NCBI RefSeq assembly: GCF_042658685.1
Contig: NZ_JBHSQY010000001.1
DNA: 64,000 nt
Source of the DNA: Macrococcoides bohemicum
GTDB lineage: Bacteria; Bacillota; Bacilli; Staphylococcales; Staphylococcaceae
Strand: one strand, 5' to 3'
Every line of letters starts with the position of its first letter. Position 1 is the first letter of the stretch. Shown in pieces: positions 9,432 through 19,350 of this stretch. Position numbers and translations under genes: made by a program. The notes beneath the pieces are model-generated. The model was given only the letters and a program-made list of their open reading frames with translations. It was not told where the DNA came from and searched no databases.

Positions 9432-9677
9432 ATACATTCTCCTTTTGTCATTAAAGACTCATCGTTTATAGATGTTAATATTTTTATTATACGCTTAATT
9501 ATGAATTTTTAGAAATCTTTTTTAACAAAAGTGATGATTGGAATAATATTAAGTTTTATCACTAAAGTTTTATGAATAACAATTCATTTTTTGAATTATG
9601 ATTATTTATTTTTGATAATAGGGTATAATAAATTTTGTATTTTATATTTTGTATTTTCTAAAATTGATAAAGGATAA

Positions 9678-10079
9678 GTGAGTGATAAAATGATGATATT
9701 AAATACGATAAACTTTTATGAAATTCCGAACTTTCTGTTCATCACTATTGTAGGGATGCTTGTTATCTCATTGATTTTCGGGTTGGCTTTAGGCAGATTT
9801 CTTTTTGCACCGATCATTACGTTTTTATTACTAGCAGTTGCTGCGTTTATTCTACCTAACTTCTACGATATTACTTATCAGCCATTACTTGGCTATGCAG
9901 GATTTTTAGCGGTTATTTCTTTATTGCTAAGCATTTTATTCTGGTATATGACGAAAGATTATCGCAAGAACAGAAAGTTAAAACAAAAAGCAAAATTAGA
10001 ACAACGTAAATATGATGAAAATCAAAACCGTGCTGAAATGGAATCGGTGAAGCATCATGAAAACAAATTAAATCGTTAA
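9678..10079 (+). CDS. Small membrane protein, unknown function
   Basis: About 133 residues with three or four hydrophobic helices in the first 95 residues (FLFITIVGMLVISLIFGLALG, FAPIITFLLLAVAAFIL, LLGYAGFLAVISLLLSILFWY, split here as separate segments) and a highly charged basic tail, so it is an inner-membrane protein with a cytoplasmic C-terminus. I do not recognise the family. The start is uncertain: GTG at 9678 has AAAGGA only three bases ahead, whereas ATG at 9690 or 9693 is some 15 bases from it. A clear terminator follows. Confidence 0.7.
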   Translation: MSDKMMILNTINFYEIPNFLFITIVGMLVISLIFGLALGRFLFAPIITFLLLAVAAFILPNFYDITYQPLLGYAGFLAVISLLLSILFWYMTKDYRKNRKLKQKAKLEQRKYDENQNRAEMESVKHHENKLNR

Positions 10080-10089
10080 AAGCTTAAAG

Positions 10090-10117
10090 AAGCGGTCAGG
10101 AGATCTCCTGACCGCTT
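10090..10117 (+). terminator. Terminator after the small membrane protein
   Basis: A perfect 28-bp palindrome with arms AAGCGGTCAGGAGA is followed by TATTTTAT. Confidence 0.82.
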
Positions 10118-10245
10118 TATTTTATATTGTAATCAAATATTTACATTTTATTAATAAATTTTATTCGTGGTTTACATCATTACATTAAAATTTAATTTAT
10201 ACATATAAAATATACTAAATAATAAACTTTGAGGAGAATGTCATT

Positions 10246-11850
10246 ATGAAAAATATAGGCAAAGTTATTAGTACTATAGCGTTAACATCATTACTAGCAA
10301 CACCTATTGCTGATGCACAGTCAGTAAACAATTACGGACCGAATAGCAAGATTAAAGTAACTCAATTAGCACGATATGATTCAAAGACTGAATTTGGTGA
10401 AAGCGGTACTGAAATTGTAAGTTATGATTCACATTTCAAACAAGCATACTCAATTAACGGTGCATTAAATGCAGTTGATATTTTAGATATGTCTAAATTA
10501 TCAAAAGGGAAATTCATATTAAAGAAACGTATCTTATTAAAAGACCTTGGTGTTGAAGGTAGTGATATCACGAGTGTGGCTGTAAATAAAAAATACCACT
10601 ATATCGCTATCAGTATCCCTGCAAAAGAGAAAACGGATAATGGACGCGTTGCATTTTTAGATAAGGACGGTAAATTAATCAGTAAGGTTACTGTTGGGGC
10701 ACTGCCAGATATGCTAACTTTCACACATGATAGCAAGAAATTAATCGTTGCTAACGAAGGTGAACCAAACGATACTTATACAATTAATCCGGAAGGTTCT
10801 GTATCATCAATTAAAGTCAATGCACTAGGTAAAGTGAAACAATCAGCAGTTAAGACAGTTAAATTCTCTAAAAAGATGATTCCAAGTAACTTACGTCACT
10901 TAGGCCGTACTGCTGAAGAAAGCTTCTTAAATCTTGAGCCTGAATATGTGACGATTGATGATAAAAATGAATTTGCATATATTACGATTCAGGAACGTAA
11001 TGCAATCGCAAAGTTTGATCTTAAAAAAGATAAGTTTGTTAAGGTTAGAGGTTTAGGCTATAAATCATATTTAAAGCATACTATTGATGTTTCAGATAAA
11101 GATAAAAAGATTAATATGAAAAATTATCCGTTACTTGGTATGTATCAACCTGACGGTATCGCTCAAATGACGATAAAAGGAAAAACTTACTTATTAACAG
11201 CAAATGAAGGGGATTCACAAGATTACGAAGGATATAGTGAAGAAACCAGAATTGCTGATATCGCTGATCAATATAATTTAAATAGTAAATATTTAAAAGG
11301 AACAGATGTAAAAGTTTTAGAAGATGACAAGCAACTTGGACGTCTTAAAACAACAACTGCTCAAAGTTTTGTTAATAAAGATGGAAAATTCACTGTTCCT
11401 GTAACATTCGGCGGACGTTCATTCTCAATTCGCAGTGCTGGTAATTTAGGATTAGTGTACGATTCAGGATCAGATTTTGAAACAATTACTGCAAAAGCCA
11501 ATAAAGACACATTTAATTCGCATCAGGAAGAACTTGGAAAAATTGGCTTTGACTCAAGAAGTGACGATAAAGGACCTGAACCAGAATCAGTTGTAACTGG
11601 TGTTATCAATGGCAAAACGTATGCCTTTATCGGTTTAGAACGAACTGGCGGAATTATGGTATATAATGTTTCAAACCCTAAAAAACCAGTATTTGAAACA
11701 TATTTCAAAGCAAATGATAATGGCGATATTTCACCGGAAGGTTTAACATTTATCGATGCTAAACATTCTCCGACCAAACAACCAGTATTACTTGCAAGTC
11801 ATGAAATGAGCGGAACAATTGCTGCTTATGAATTAACAGCTTTAAAGTAA
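10246..11850 (+). CDS. Secreted choice-of-anchor I family protein
   Basis: The 534-residue protein has a signal peptide (KNIGKVISTIALTSLLATPIADA, with cleavage likely after ADA) and then a beta-propeller-like body. Family marks are LTANEGDSQDYEGYSEETR, SDDKGPEPESVV, FIGLERTGG and ISPEGLTFI, which I know from choice-of-anchor I and alkaline-phosphatase-associated proteins. No LPXTG or membrane anchor is present at the C-terminus, so it is probably released or loosely bound. The substrate is unknown. GAGGAG precedes the ATG, and the gene is monocistronic. Confidence 0.85.
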   Translation: MKNIGKVISTIALTSLLATPIADAQSVNNYGPNSKIKVTQLARYDSKTEFGESGTEIVSYDSHFKQAYSINGALNAVDILDMSKLSKGKFILKKRILLKDLGVEGSDITSVAVNKKYHYIAISIPAKEKTDNGRVAFLDKDGKLISKVTVGALPDMLTFTHDSKKLIVANEGEPNDTYTINPEGSVSSIKVNALGKVKQSAVKTVKFSKKMIPSNLRHLGRTAEESFLNLEPEYVTIDDKNEFAYITIQERNAIAKFDLKKDKFVKVRGLGYKSYLKHTIDVSDKDKKINMKNYPLLGMYQPDGIAQMTIKGKTYLLTANEGDSQDYEGYSEETRIADIADQYNLNSKYLKGTDVKVLEDDKQLGRLKTTTAQSFVNKDGKFTVPVTFGGRSFSIRSAGNLGLVYDSGSDFETITAKANKDTFNSHQEELGKIGFDSRSDDKGPEPESVVTGVINGKTYAFIGLERTGGIMVYNVSNPKKPVFETYFKANDNGDISPEGLTFIDAKHSPTKQPVLLASHEMSGTIAAYELTALK

Positions 11851-11910
11851 ATGTTATGAATCAATTTTCAATAGTTGAAACATTAATACATTCATAGTGG
11901 AAAGAATAGA

Positions 11911-11935
11911 AGATACTACGAAATAGGTAGTATCT
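11911..11935 (+). terminator. Terminator after the choice-of-anchor I gene
   Basis: Arms AGATACTAC/GTAGTATCT are followed by a T-run on the plus strand. Confidence 0.8.
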
Positions 11936-11950
11936 TTTTCTTCTGCATAC

Positions 11951-11987
<37 letters not shown>

Positions 11988-11992
11988 GAATA

Positions 11993-12038
11993 AAGACATC
12001 ATATAATACTATTTGACATTTATATTATATGATGTCTT
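11993..12038 (-). terminator. Inverted repeat downstream of femB
   Basis: Two perfect 16-bp arms (AAGACATCATATAATA and its complement) enclose 14 bases, about 45 bases past the femB stop. The following minus-strand TTTATTC is a modest U-tract. Confidence 0.6.
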
Positions 12039-12082
12039 ATATTGTTCTTTAGATTATTTATTCCATTGTTATAACTTAATGA

Positions 12083-13444
12083 TTAATTCGACTCACTCAT
12101 TTTATCCGGTCCTTTTTGTAATACAATATTTTCTGTCGTTTCTAATTCATCTTCTGACTGATTATTTTTATTTTGTTTACGTTGTTTTAATGCACTTAAT
12201 TTTAATCTCGTTTTTAATGCGGCTTGATATACAGCATATTTTGGTTTATTGATTGGCTTAATAAAGTCTCCAACAAGTTCTTCAATTTGAGCGTCAAATC
12301 CACGTTTAAATCGATATACGCCGTAATCTTCACCAGATTCACTGAAATCACCAGATACACCATAGAAGTTATAGCGATCAAATCCATGTTCAAAACAATA
12401 ATTGATCATATACCAGTGCATTGCATATGGACCCATGAATTTATTATATTTCTCACTAGAACCGCCAGAGAAATAGTTCACTTCGAAATGGTTTAAGAAA
12501 AACATACCAGCAGCTAAATTAAGAATATTACCATCAGTTTTACGTAATGTACTCATCTCTAATAATTCGTCTTGCATGTGATTGATTTCACGATTTAACT
12601 GTTCAATCTTCTTCATCTGCTTATCTGATTTATTTTCATTTGCCATCATCTGATCACGGTTTGATTCAGATGATGTAATATCATTCGATAATTTCTCAAT
12701 ATATTCATTAAGATCAATATATGCTAACGGTAATAGTACTTTATCTTCATAATATTGATGGAATCCTTCAAAATAACGATCTGGACGAGCAATAAAACCA
12801 GCGCGTTGTTCCGTTTCACGATATAAATCTAAAAATACATCTAATTCATCTTTACCAAGCAGTCTGATTTTCACGCCGTATTTTTGCGCTTTTTTCACAT
12901 TACGTTTACGTTGTGAATCAAATTGTTTCATTATAGAAGCTGGTGTTTCATCTTGAAGGTATAACACACTCATCCATCTGACCTGTGTATCCATCGTATA
13001 CCCTACTGAGAAACCGGTATGTTTATAGCCTAGCGATTTTAACTGATTAATAGTCGCGTCATTTGTGCCATGTTCTTCTTTATAATTCACATCTTTATCG
13101 TATAATTTATATATCCAGTAAGGATCTAGTTTCACATATAAAGCTTGATGCGTTTTTAAATATGTATCAAGTGATTTGAAGTAAAAATCAACAAGCTCTG
13201 AATTCTTATAATCCATGACTGGACCACGGTTTGAATAATAGAAATAACTTCCGAATGTCGGTATTTTAGAAAATAGACTGGCAGCAATGACTTCGCCTTC
13301 TTCTTTAACACCTAGTAATACGACTGGATAACCGTCAGCTTCTCTATTCTTTATGTTTTCCTGCAGTTGAAAATAGTGACTCATTTCAGTTGTATTCCAA
13401 ATAAAATCAGTATATTCTGCAACCGTCAACTCAGTGAATTCCAT
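12083..13444 (-). CDS. femB: FemB-type peptidoglycan pentaglycine glycyltransferase
   Basis: FemB adds the last residues of the interpeptide bridge to lipid-linked peptidoglycan precursor using aminoacyl-tRNA, at the cytoplasmic face. The 453-residue protein follows the FemB pattern I know: YYSNRGPVMD, KLDPYW, FDSQRKRNVKKA, a coiled-coil arm with MMANENKSDKQMKKIEQL, then NYFSGGSSEKYNKFMGPYAMHW. It is about 30 residues longer than S. aureus FemB through a charged C-terminal tail. It follows femA by 20 bases, so the pair is an operon. Which amino acids it adds in this host cannot be read from sequence. Confidence 0.95.
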   Translation of the reverse strand: MEFTELTVAEYTDFIWNTTEMSHYFQLQENIKNREADGYPVVLLGVKEEGEVIAASLFSKIPTFGSYFYYSNRGPVMDYKNSELVDFYFKSLDTYLKTHQALYVKLDPYWIYKLYDKDVNYKEEHGTNDATINQLKSLGYKHTGFSVGYTMDTQVRWMSVLYLQDETPASIMKQFDSQRKRNVKKAQKYGVKIRLLGKDELDVFLDLYRETEQRAGFIARPDRYFEGFHQYYEDKVLLPLAYIDLNEYIEKLSNDITSSESNRDQMMANENKSDKQMKKIEQLNREINHMQDELLEMSTLRKTDGNILNLAAGMFFLNHFEVNYFSGGSSEKYNKFMGPYAMHWYMINYCFEHGFDRYNFYGVSGDFSESGEDYGVYRFKRGFDAQIEELVGDFIKPINKPKYAVYQAALKTRLKLSALKQRKQNKNNQSEDELETTENIVLQKGPDKMSESN

Positions 13445-13464
13445 GAAAATCTTCCCTTCAAATC

Positions 13465-14718
13465 TTATTTACGTATTTTCTTCATCGTTTCGTATAATTT
13501 GTAAACCGGCTTATTGATTGGCAATACAAAATCTCCGATATATTCGATTACATCTGCGTTAAATCCTTTTTTAAATTTGATTACACCAGCGTCTTCTGCA
13601 TCTTCCGTGAAGTCACCACTGATACCGTAAAAGTTATAACGATTAACGCCTGATTCCATTGCATACTTTATCATATCCCATTGAATCGCATAACTACCTG
13701 CGAAATGCCTGAATTCATTTGAAGTACCACCTGCAAGATAAACGACTTCAAATGGATTGATTAAATAGAATGCAGCAGCAATCGGTAAAGTATCGCCATG
13801 TTTTTGCTGTAAAGCTTTTGCTTCAGCGAGCTTTTCTTTAATTGCTGTTAACTGATTTTCGCTTGTTGTAAGTACATTTTTCCATTTCTTCGCATCAGGC
13901 TTTTTCTCAAGTTCATTTTTAGCTTTATCGATTTGAGCTTGCACATCAACTTCTTCTGCAATGAGCTCAGGTATATATGTAGAAAAATCAATATAAGCGA
14001 GTGGCATTCTCACACGATCACCGAAATACTGTAATCGATTTTTATAGAATGCATCCTCTCTATCAACAAACGCTTTTTTTCCACTCGTATCATTCATAAA
14101 CTGTCTGAAGATGTGCAGTTCGTCTATTGAGAGATCACGTACCTTTATACCGTTTTTAATCACTTTTTTGATATTACGTTTACGTAGGCTATCCATATTG
14201 TTCAATACTTCTTTTTCCGACAAACCTTCAGTATTTAGCACCGAATGCCAGCGAATTTGATGATTTGGATCGAAACCAGTCGTAAATCCTTGGTGTTTAA
14301 AGCCTAATGCCTTTAATTGTGTGAATATATCTTGTGTATCATAGCTTTCCATCACTTTACCGTCATGATCTCTCAGTTGATATGGCACATATGGATCGAT
14401 TCTAAGATGAAGTGCTTTATGACGCTTTAAATATCGTTCTAATTCCTTGAAAAAGAATGTCACAAGCGCTTTATTGTGAAAGTCCATTACTGGACCACGA
14501 TTTGAATAGAAGTATTTGAACGCCTTCATCACAGGTACAGCGGTGAAAAGACCTGCTGCTATGATATTTTCATAATCATCTGTAACGCCTACGAGATGTA
14601 CTTCAACACCTTCAGCGATTTTCAAATCATAGTTAACTGCCATCTGCGTAAAATGGCTATATGACTGTTTATCTGTATAATCTCCGAAAGCTTCTCTTGA
14701 TAAGTTTATAAATTTCAT
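13465..14718 (-). CDS. femA: FemA-type peptidoglycan interpeptide bridge transferase
   Basis: FemA adds middle residues of the peptidoglycan cross-bridge. The 417 residues match FemA throughout: YSHFTQ near the N-terminus, FKYFYSNRGPVMDF, LHLRIDPYVPYQ, MDSLRKRNIKKV, a helical arm, and VYLAGGTSNEFRHFAGSYAIQWDM. AAGGAG lies before the ATG. It is first of the femA-femB pair; in S. aureus trpA precedes femA, but here a satD operon lies upstream on the opposite strand. Confidence 0.95.
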   Translation of the reverse strand: MKFINLSREAFGDYTDKQSYSHFTQMAVNYDLKIAEGVEVHLVGVTDDYENIIAAGLFTAVPVMKAFKYFYSNRGPVMDFHNKALVTFFFKELERYLKRHKALHLRIDPYVPYQLRDHDGKVMESYDTQDIFTQLKALGFKHQGFTTGFDPNHQIRWHSVLNTEGLSEKEVLNNMDSLRKRNIKKVIKNGIKVRDLSIDELHIFRQFMNDTSGKKAFVDREDAFYKNRLQYFGDRVRMPLAYIDFSTYIPELIAEEVDVQAQIDKAKNELEKKPDAKKWKNVLTTSENQLTAIKEKLAEAKALQQKHGDTLPIAAAFYLINPFEVVYLAGGTSNEFRHFAGSYAIQWDMIKYAMESGVNRYNFYGISGDFTEDAEDAGVIKFKKGFNADVIEYIGDFVLPINKPVYKLYETMKKIRK

Positions 14719-14942
14719 GATGATTCTCCTTATTCAAATGAACGCTATTGTTCATTAATCTCATGCACCATAATAACATAAAAGCGTCAATTTAATCACT
14801 TCATAGCATTAATGTTTCATCAATAAAGAAGATTTAAATGAAATTTACACTAATTTTGTCTAACATAAATTTATATTAAATATCTGTACATTACTTATGT
14901 TCTATTATTAATTTTATATTGTTACTTTAATTACTTCATGTA

Positions 14943-14996
14943 TGCTATAATTCGGTTATATAAACGAAATTATAGTAATTCGTCTAAATAAACGAA
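14943..14996 (+). promoter_or_regulatory. satD promoter with two 18-bp palindromic operators
   Basis: TGCTATAAT at 14943-14951 is an extended -10 box. Directly downstream lie two imperfect 18-bp palindromes, TTCGGTTATATAAACGAA (14951-14968) and TTCGTCTAAATAAACGAA (14979-14996), exactly 28 bases apart start to start. The first overlaps the -10/start region, so a bound protein would block transcription. The same paired layout occurs before the Nudix gene near 40.5 kb. Confidence 0.75.
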
Positions 14997-15009
14997 CTGG
15001 AGGTATAAG

Positions 15010-15675
15010 ATGTTATCTTTATTCGTAATGGATGTTTCCGGAAGTACAAAATTCGATAATACAGCGGCAATCAGTCACACATTAGTGCATTTAACTGAAG
15101 AAATTGAACAGTGGACAAAGGACGTATCGTTTAAATATATTAATTTTCGTATGGGTGATGAATTATTTTTTGTGAGCGATAGTCTGTCAGCAACCCTTTT
15201 TACAAGTTTCTATATTAAGTTATTATGGCCCTATAAATCACAACCAATTAAATTCGGAATTGCTGCGAGTAATGAAGAAATACCTACCGGAAACCTTGAA
15301 CATTGGAATGCACCTATCATTAAACAGGCACGTCGTAATTTAACTCAAATTAAACAGTCAGACATTACAGATTTTCATTTAACGATTGAAGAACAGGATG
15401 TTACGGTTATCAACAACGTATTATATCCATATTTAACTGAAATCGTTCATAATCATTCTGAAATGCAGCAACGAGTGCTGCTTCTCTCCTATGTATATGT
15501 TCAGCAAAAAGAAATTGCACAAGTCCTTGGTAAAGGTCTATCAACCATTTCAGAACATTTAAAGAAAAGCCATAAAAAACAGTTAATACTGATAGAAGCG
15601 GCTTTAGCTCAACTTGACAACAACAACATGACTTTGCATGTCCAAAATACTTTTAAGGAGTATGCATTATGCTGA
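15010..15675 (+). CDS. SatD family protein with C-terminal helix-turn-helix
   Basis: SatD proteins are named from a Streptococcus mutans acid-tolerance operon; the molecular role is unclear. The 221-residue sequence has an N-terminal FVMDVSGSTKF segment and FRMGDELFFV, which recall nucleotide-cyclase-like folds, and a C-terminal helix-turn-helix resembling sigma region 4 (LSYVYVQQKEIAQVLGKGLS followed by TISEHLKKSHKK). It could therefore bind its own palindromic operators (inference). CTGGAGG precedes the ATG. The next gene overlaps by seven bases. Confidence 0.8.
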   Translation: MLSLFVMDVSGSTKFDNTAAISHTLVHLTEEIEQWTKDVSFKYINFRMGDELFFVSDSLSATLFTSFYIKLLWPYKSQPIKFGIAASNEEIPTGNLEHWNAPIIKQARRNLTQIKQSDITDFHLTIEEQDVTVINNVLYPYLTEIVHNHSEMQQRVLLLSYVYVQQKEIAQVLGKGLSTISEHLKKSHKKQLILIEAALAQLDNNNMTLHVQNTFKEYALC

Positions 15676-16037
15676 AAATTATTTTAATTGCGATATTTAT
15701 ACTGTTATTTATTATGTCAGGTCCTATTATTAAATGGGTTTTATCGGCGATGAGTGAAACAAAGACGAAGCAGTCAGATAACGTAGGTTTAATGATAGGT
15801 TATATTGAAAGGCTACTTATCCTGATGTTTATCGCTTTTGGAGAATATACAGCAATTGGACTCGTTATCGCAAGTAAATCGATACTTCGGTTTAATGACC
15901 TTAAAGATGATAAACCAAATAACAATCTAGAGAAGATTGATAAGACAAGTGAATATATATTACTTGGGACGATGCTAAGTTTACTTATCGGCGTAGTACT
16001 CGGATTAATCTTAAGAAATCTCTTACTTATGAAATAA
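15669..16037 (+). CDS. Membrane protein like the C-terminal half of DUF3307 proteins
   Basis: The 122-residue protein has three or four membrane helices and the phrases GYIERLLILMF and IGLVIASKSILRF, which I associate with the rear part of DUF3307 proteins usually paired with SatD. The N-terminal DUF3307 helices are absent; the gene starts cleanly with TAAGGAG and an ATG inside the end of satD, so this looks like a short natural form, not a break. Coupling to satD is clear. Confidence 0.75.
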   Translation: MLKIILIAIFILLFIMSGPIIKWVLSAMSETKTKQSDNVGLMIGYIERLLILMFIAFGEYTAIGLVIASKSILRFNDLKDDKPNNNLEKIDKTSEYILLGTMLSLLIGVVLGLILRNLLLMK

Positions 16038-16066
16038 ACCACATGAGGCATTATCCCATGTGGTTT
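16036..16066. terminator. Bidirectional terminator after the satD operon
   Basis: Arms AAACCACATG/CATGTGGTTT lie between convergent stops. T-rich sequence follows on both strands, though neither run is long. Confidence 0.7.
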
Positions 16067-16073
16067 ATATTTA

Positions 16074-16730
16074 TTATAATACTTTGACAAATGCTTCCGC
16101 GACCTCGACACTTGATTGAGGGTTTTGGCCGGTCACGAACTTCTTATCTGTTACAACGTGAGATGTAAAATTCTCACCCACGACAAAGCGGCCGCCTTGT
16201 TTTTCTAACTCTGATTGTAATGCAAATGGAACAACTTCATCTAGTTTCATCGCAATTTCCTCGTTATTCGTAAATCCAGTAAGTTTAACACCATCAATTA
16301 AGTAGCTGCCATCTTTAAGTTTAGCATCAACAAAAGCACTTGGTCCATGACAAACAGCTCCGATTGCACGGCCATCTTCTTTATAGAATGCAAGGATGTT
16401 CTGCAAATCCGGATCATTAGGTAAATCATACATCGTACCATGTCCACCCGGAATAAATACGCCATCATAATTTTCAAATACAACGTCTCTCAATTTTAGA
16501 GAGTCGCCTAATTTCTTAACGACATCTGCATATGTCTTCGTTTCATCATTAGCTACAGAGTTTGGATCTAGTGGGATTGCGCCACCTTTAACTGAAGCAA
16601 AATCTACTGCGATATTATTTTTCTCAAAAATCTTGTATGGTGCTGCAGCTTCTTCTAACCATAGTCCTGTTGGTGTACCATCACTGAACTGTTCTTGATT
16701 TGTCAGTACCATTAATACTTTTTTTGTCAT
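16074..16730 (-). CDS. DJ-1/PfpI superfamily protein, Hsp31-like
   Basis: This 218-residue protein belongs to the class I glutamine-amidotransferase-like group that includes Hsp31 chaperone/glyoxalase-type enzymes. The nucleophile elbow is GAVCHGPSA with its Cys and following His; an acidic residue sits in GLWLEEAAAPY. VFIPGGHG is also present. The start MTKKVLMV is chosen because the longer frame upstream lacks a start codon with a ribosome site. Stress or aldehyde/glyoxal detoxification is plausible from the family; the substrate is not known. Confidence 0.87.
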   Translation of the reverse strand: MTKKVLMVLTNQEQFSDGTPTGLWLEEAAAPYKIFEKNNIAVDFASVKGGAIPLDPNSVANDETKTYADVVKKLGDSLKLRDVVFENYDGVFIPGGHGTMYDLPNDPDLQNILAFYKEDGRAIGAVCHGPSAFVDAKLKDGSYLIDGVKLTGFTNNEEIAMKLDEVVPFALQSELEKQGGRFVVGENFTSHVVTDKKFVTGQNPQSSVEVAEAFVKVL

Positions 16731-16839
16731 AAATAAAACACGCCCCTTCTTATATATTAACAACATTATAACGAAAAAGGACGTGTGTCTCAAAATATTA
16801 ACCTTAAATTTATCAGAAAATTCTAAATTTATATTTATA

Positions 16840-17880
16840 CTAGATTACATTGCTCAATACATATTGATAAATTAACTTTTCGGTATTTTCAAGTGAAGTT
16901 TTATGTGTTCGTTCCATCGCATGGCTTGATTCAATACCAGCACCGAATAGACCATGTTTAACATCATAACCAGCGCTCATTGCAGCACTTGCATCACTAC
17001 CGTAATACGGATAAATATCAACTTTATAATCAATTTCATTATCTTTACAAAGCTGAACGAGATGTTCTTTCAATTGATAATGATAAGGACCTGAGCTATC
17101 TTTCGCACAAATTGATACCGTATATTCATCAGATGATTGACCATCTCCTAATGCCCCCATATCAACAGCAATATATTCTACAACTTGATCCGGAACATTA
17201 GAGTTACCACCATAACCGATTTCTTCATTATTTGAGAAATAGAAATGTGTCGTATGTGGTAATTCTATATTTTCAGCTTTTAAATGACGTAACAGTTGAA
17301 TAAGCATCGCCGCACTTGCTTTATCGTCTAAATGACGTGATTTAATAAATCCGGATTCTGTAATCTCGCATCTTGGATTGAACGTGATAAAATCTCCGAC
17401 ACTGATACCTAATTTTTCAGTATCTTCCTGAGACTTTACGATTTCATCAATACGGACTTCCATATGATCCTCATCACGTTTAATATCACCTGCATTACGA
17501 TAAACGTGGACGCTTGTCTCATGCAGACAGATTGTTCCCGTATACACTTTATCATTTGTATGAATTTCACAGTATTCACCTTCAACAGCATTCCATCTGA
17601 AACCACCAACCATTGATAAACGTAAACGTCCACTCGGTAGAATCTCTTTAACCATTGCACCTAAAGTATCAACATGTGCCGTTAAGTATTTATGACGTGT
17701 ATCATCGTTCCCGGGCACAGTAATCAATACCCCACCTTTATTCGTTTGTTGTACTTCGTAACCTACTGAAGATAACGTTTCTGTCACATATTCAATCGCT
17801 TTAAATGCGAAACCTGAAGGACCTGGAATATTTACTAAACGCTCAATCTCTTGCATCGTGCTATTTACATCTGGATACAT
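16840..17880 (-). CDS. M42 family aminopeptidase
   Basis: A cytoplasmic cobalt/zinc aminopeptidase of 346 residues (glutamyl aminopeptidase/YsdC type). Metal-site motifs are TAHVDTLG, RHLDDKAS, the catalytic EE in SNNEEIGYGG, VDMGA, and the final SSHAMERTH. AAGGAG lies before the ATG. It is a single gene between the DJ-1-like gene and the broken MFS gene. Confidence 0.92.
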   Translation of the reverse strand: MYPDVNSTMQEIERLVNIPGPSGFAFKAIEYVTETLSSVGYEVQQTNKGGVLITVPGNDDTRHKYLTAHVDTLGAMVKEILPSGRLRLSMVGGFRWNAVEGEYCEIHTNDKVYTGTICLHETSVHVYRNAGDIKRDEDHMEVRIDEIVKSQEDTEKLGISVGDFITFNPRCEITESGFIKSRHLDDKASAAMLIQLLRHLKAENIELPHTTHFYFSNNEEIGYGGNSNVPDQVVEYIAVDMGALGDGQSSDEYTVSICAKDSSGPYHYQLKEHLVQLCKDNEIDYKVDIYPYYGSDASAAMSAGYDVKHGLFGAGIESSHAMERTHKTSLENTEKLIYQYVLSNVI

Positions 17881-17964
17881 TTACATTCTCCTTTTCAAAT
17901 TTACTGATAATTTAATCTTATCTGATAATGAGGGGGAGTACAATGGTTGATAAGAAAAATACAA

Positions 17965-17988
17965 AAACTTTCAGTTAACTGAAAGTTT
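17965..17988 (-). terminator. Terminator of the MFS gene, 24-bp perfect palindrome
   Basis: Two 12-bp arms (AAACTTTCAGTT and complement) meet with no spacer, followed on the minus strand by TTTGTATTTTTC. The AAACTTTCAG core is also the stem of the terminator at the far end of the locus (20954-20983). Confidence 0.7.
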
Positions 17989-18033
17989 ATTAAATTTTCT
18001 AAGGAATTATCAGTCTACTGAAAGTTTTTATAT

Positions 18034-19257
18034 CTATGTAATATTAATTTTTTTCATTTTAAACAAGCTATTCATCATGAGCGTTGCCCCTATTGTAACA
18101 ATCACAAACACAACTACACTCATCGCATATGGATTTAAATATGTTCCGAGGATTAAAGACCCATTAGATAATAGCTGTGCGCCACTGAATGTGAATGAAC
18201 TGAACGTATTATAGGTACCTCGTTTTTCTTTTGGTATTAGTGTCAGCATTTCAGCACTTTTAATCGGCGCAAAAATCATTTCACCAAATGTAGCAATAAG
18301 TATGGCTATGATAATCAGCCACCACATATTTGCTGAAGTGAGCACAGCATATCCTATTGCGTACATCAATAGCCCAAATCCTAGGATTCTACTTACTTTA
18401 AATTTATCTAACCATTTACCAATTAGTAAAGAGAATGAAACAACGGTAATTGTATTAACGAGGTTAATGATTGTAAACATTCGAACACCGGTAATTTCAA
18501 AGTTGAATAAGTAAATCGTTTCAAAGTTCTTATGAAGCCTTACAGCAACGTAAGTACTTGTCATGAGCTCCACAGTTGCAATGAACATCGTACCGATTAC
18601 CATCAATACGAATCGTTTATCTTTAACGACAGTCTGATAGGCAATGAACAGGTCTACAAAGACATTATTATGTTCTTTTTTACGGATAAAGCTGTTTGTT
18701 TCTTCAATATATTTCATATATAAGAAACTTAATATCAGTGCCACCATCGCTGAAGCAAAAAATAGCCAGCTTTTATGTTCGCTATAGAATAGCCCACCTA
18801 GGAGTGCTCCGATTGCCAGTGATAAATTTATCAGCCAGTAATCCATACGATATAATAATTTCTTATTTTCATCTGTTGCTGAATCCTGTACAAGTGCACT
18901 CATAGAAGGTCTGCGAAATGCACTAAATATGGTAAAGAGTATAAATGTCGTCATAAATAGATTAATCCATGAGTTGACAACGGTTAGTCATATAAATATT
19001 AGCGATAATGCTTCAGCAAATGAACCAAATATCAGCATCTTCTTTCTCGGGAATTGGTCGACTAAGTAACCTCCCCAAATATTACTGATAAACTGGACAA
19101 AGACGATTGATGCTAAAAACAATCCAGCGATTCTTGCATCCAGCTGATCAGTTAAATATAGTGCAATAAATGGTAGTGTCGCACTATAAGTACAGCGATT
19201 GACAAATGAACCCCATAATCTGAGTTGTATATTGATTGGTAAATCACGAACTTTCAT
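18034..19257 (-). pseudogene. MFS transporter interrupted by one in-frame TGA
   Basis: The first 90 or so residues (MKVRDLPINIQLRLWGSF onward, with the MFS loop YLVDQFPRKK) end at TGA at 18988-18990. The same frame continues without any shift: LTVVNSWINLF follows and joins a 306-residue stretch carrying the remaining helices, giving about 407 residues, a full 12-helix MFS exporter. Only one base change, for example TGG to TGA, would explain it. The rest is undamaged, so the mutation is recent or the codon is read through. The start is the second Met, six bases from AGGGGGA. It is divergent from the SgrR-like regulator, which probably controls it. Confidence 0.85.
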
Positions 19258-19350
19258 TTTCATTCCCCCTAACTTTCTACATATGATAAAGTAGACTTAA
19301 TAATTTAAAAATAGACAATATTTTATTTTAGTCCACTTTTAGGAGGAGTT

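Noticed and set aside
12013..12496. Plus-strand frames over the femB 3' end
   Set aside because: They are shadow frames without start signals; femB coding is clear on the other strand.
18988..18990. TGA in the MFS gene as a selenocysteine codon
   Set aside because: No hairpin of the required type was evident downstream and membrane exporters are not selenoproteins; nonsense mutation is simpler.
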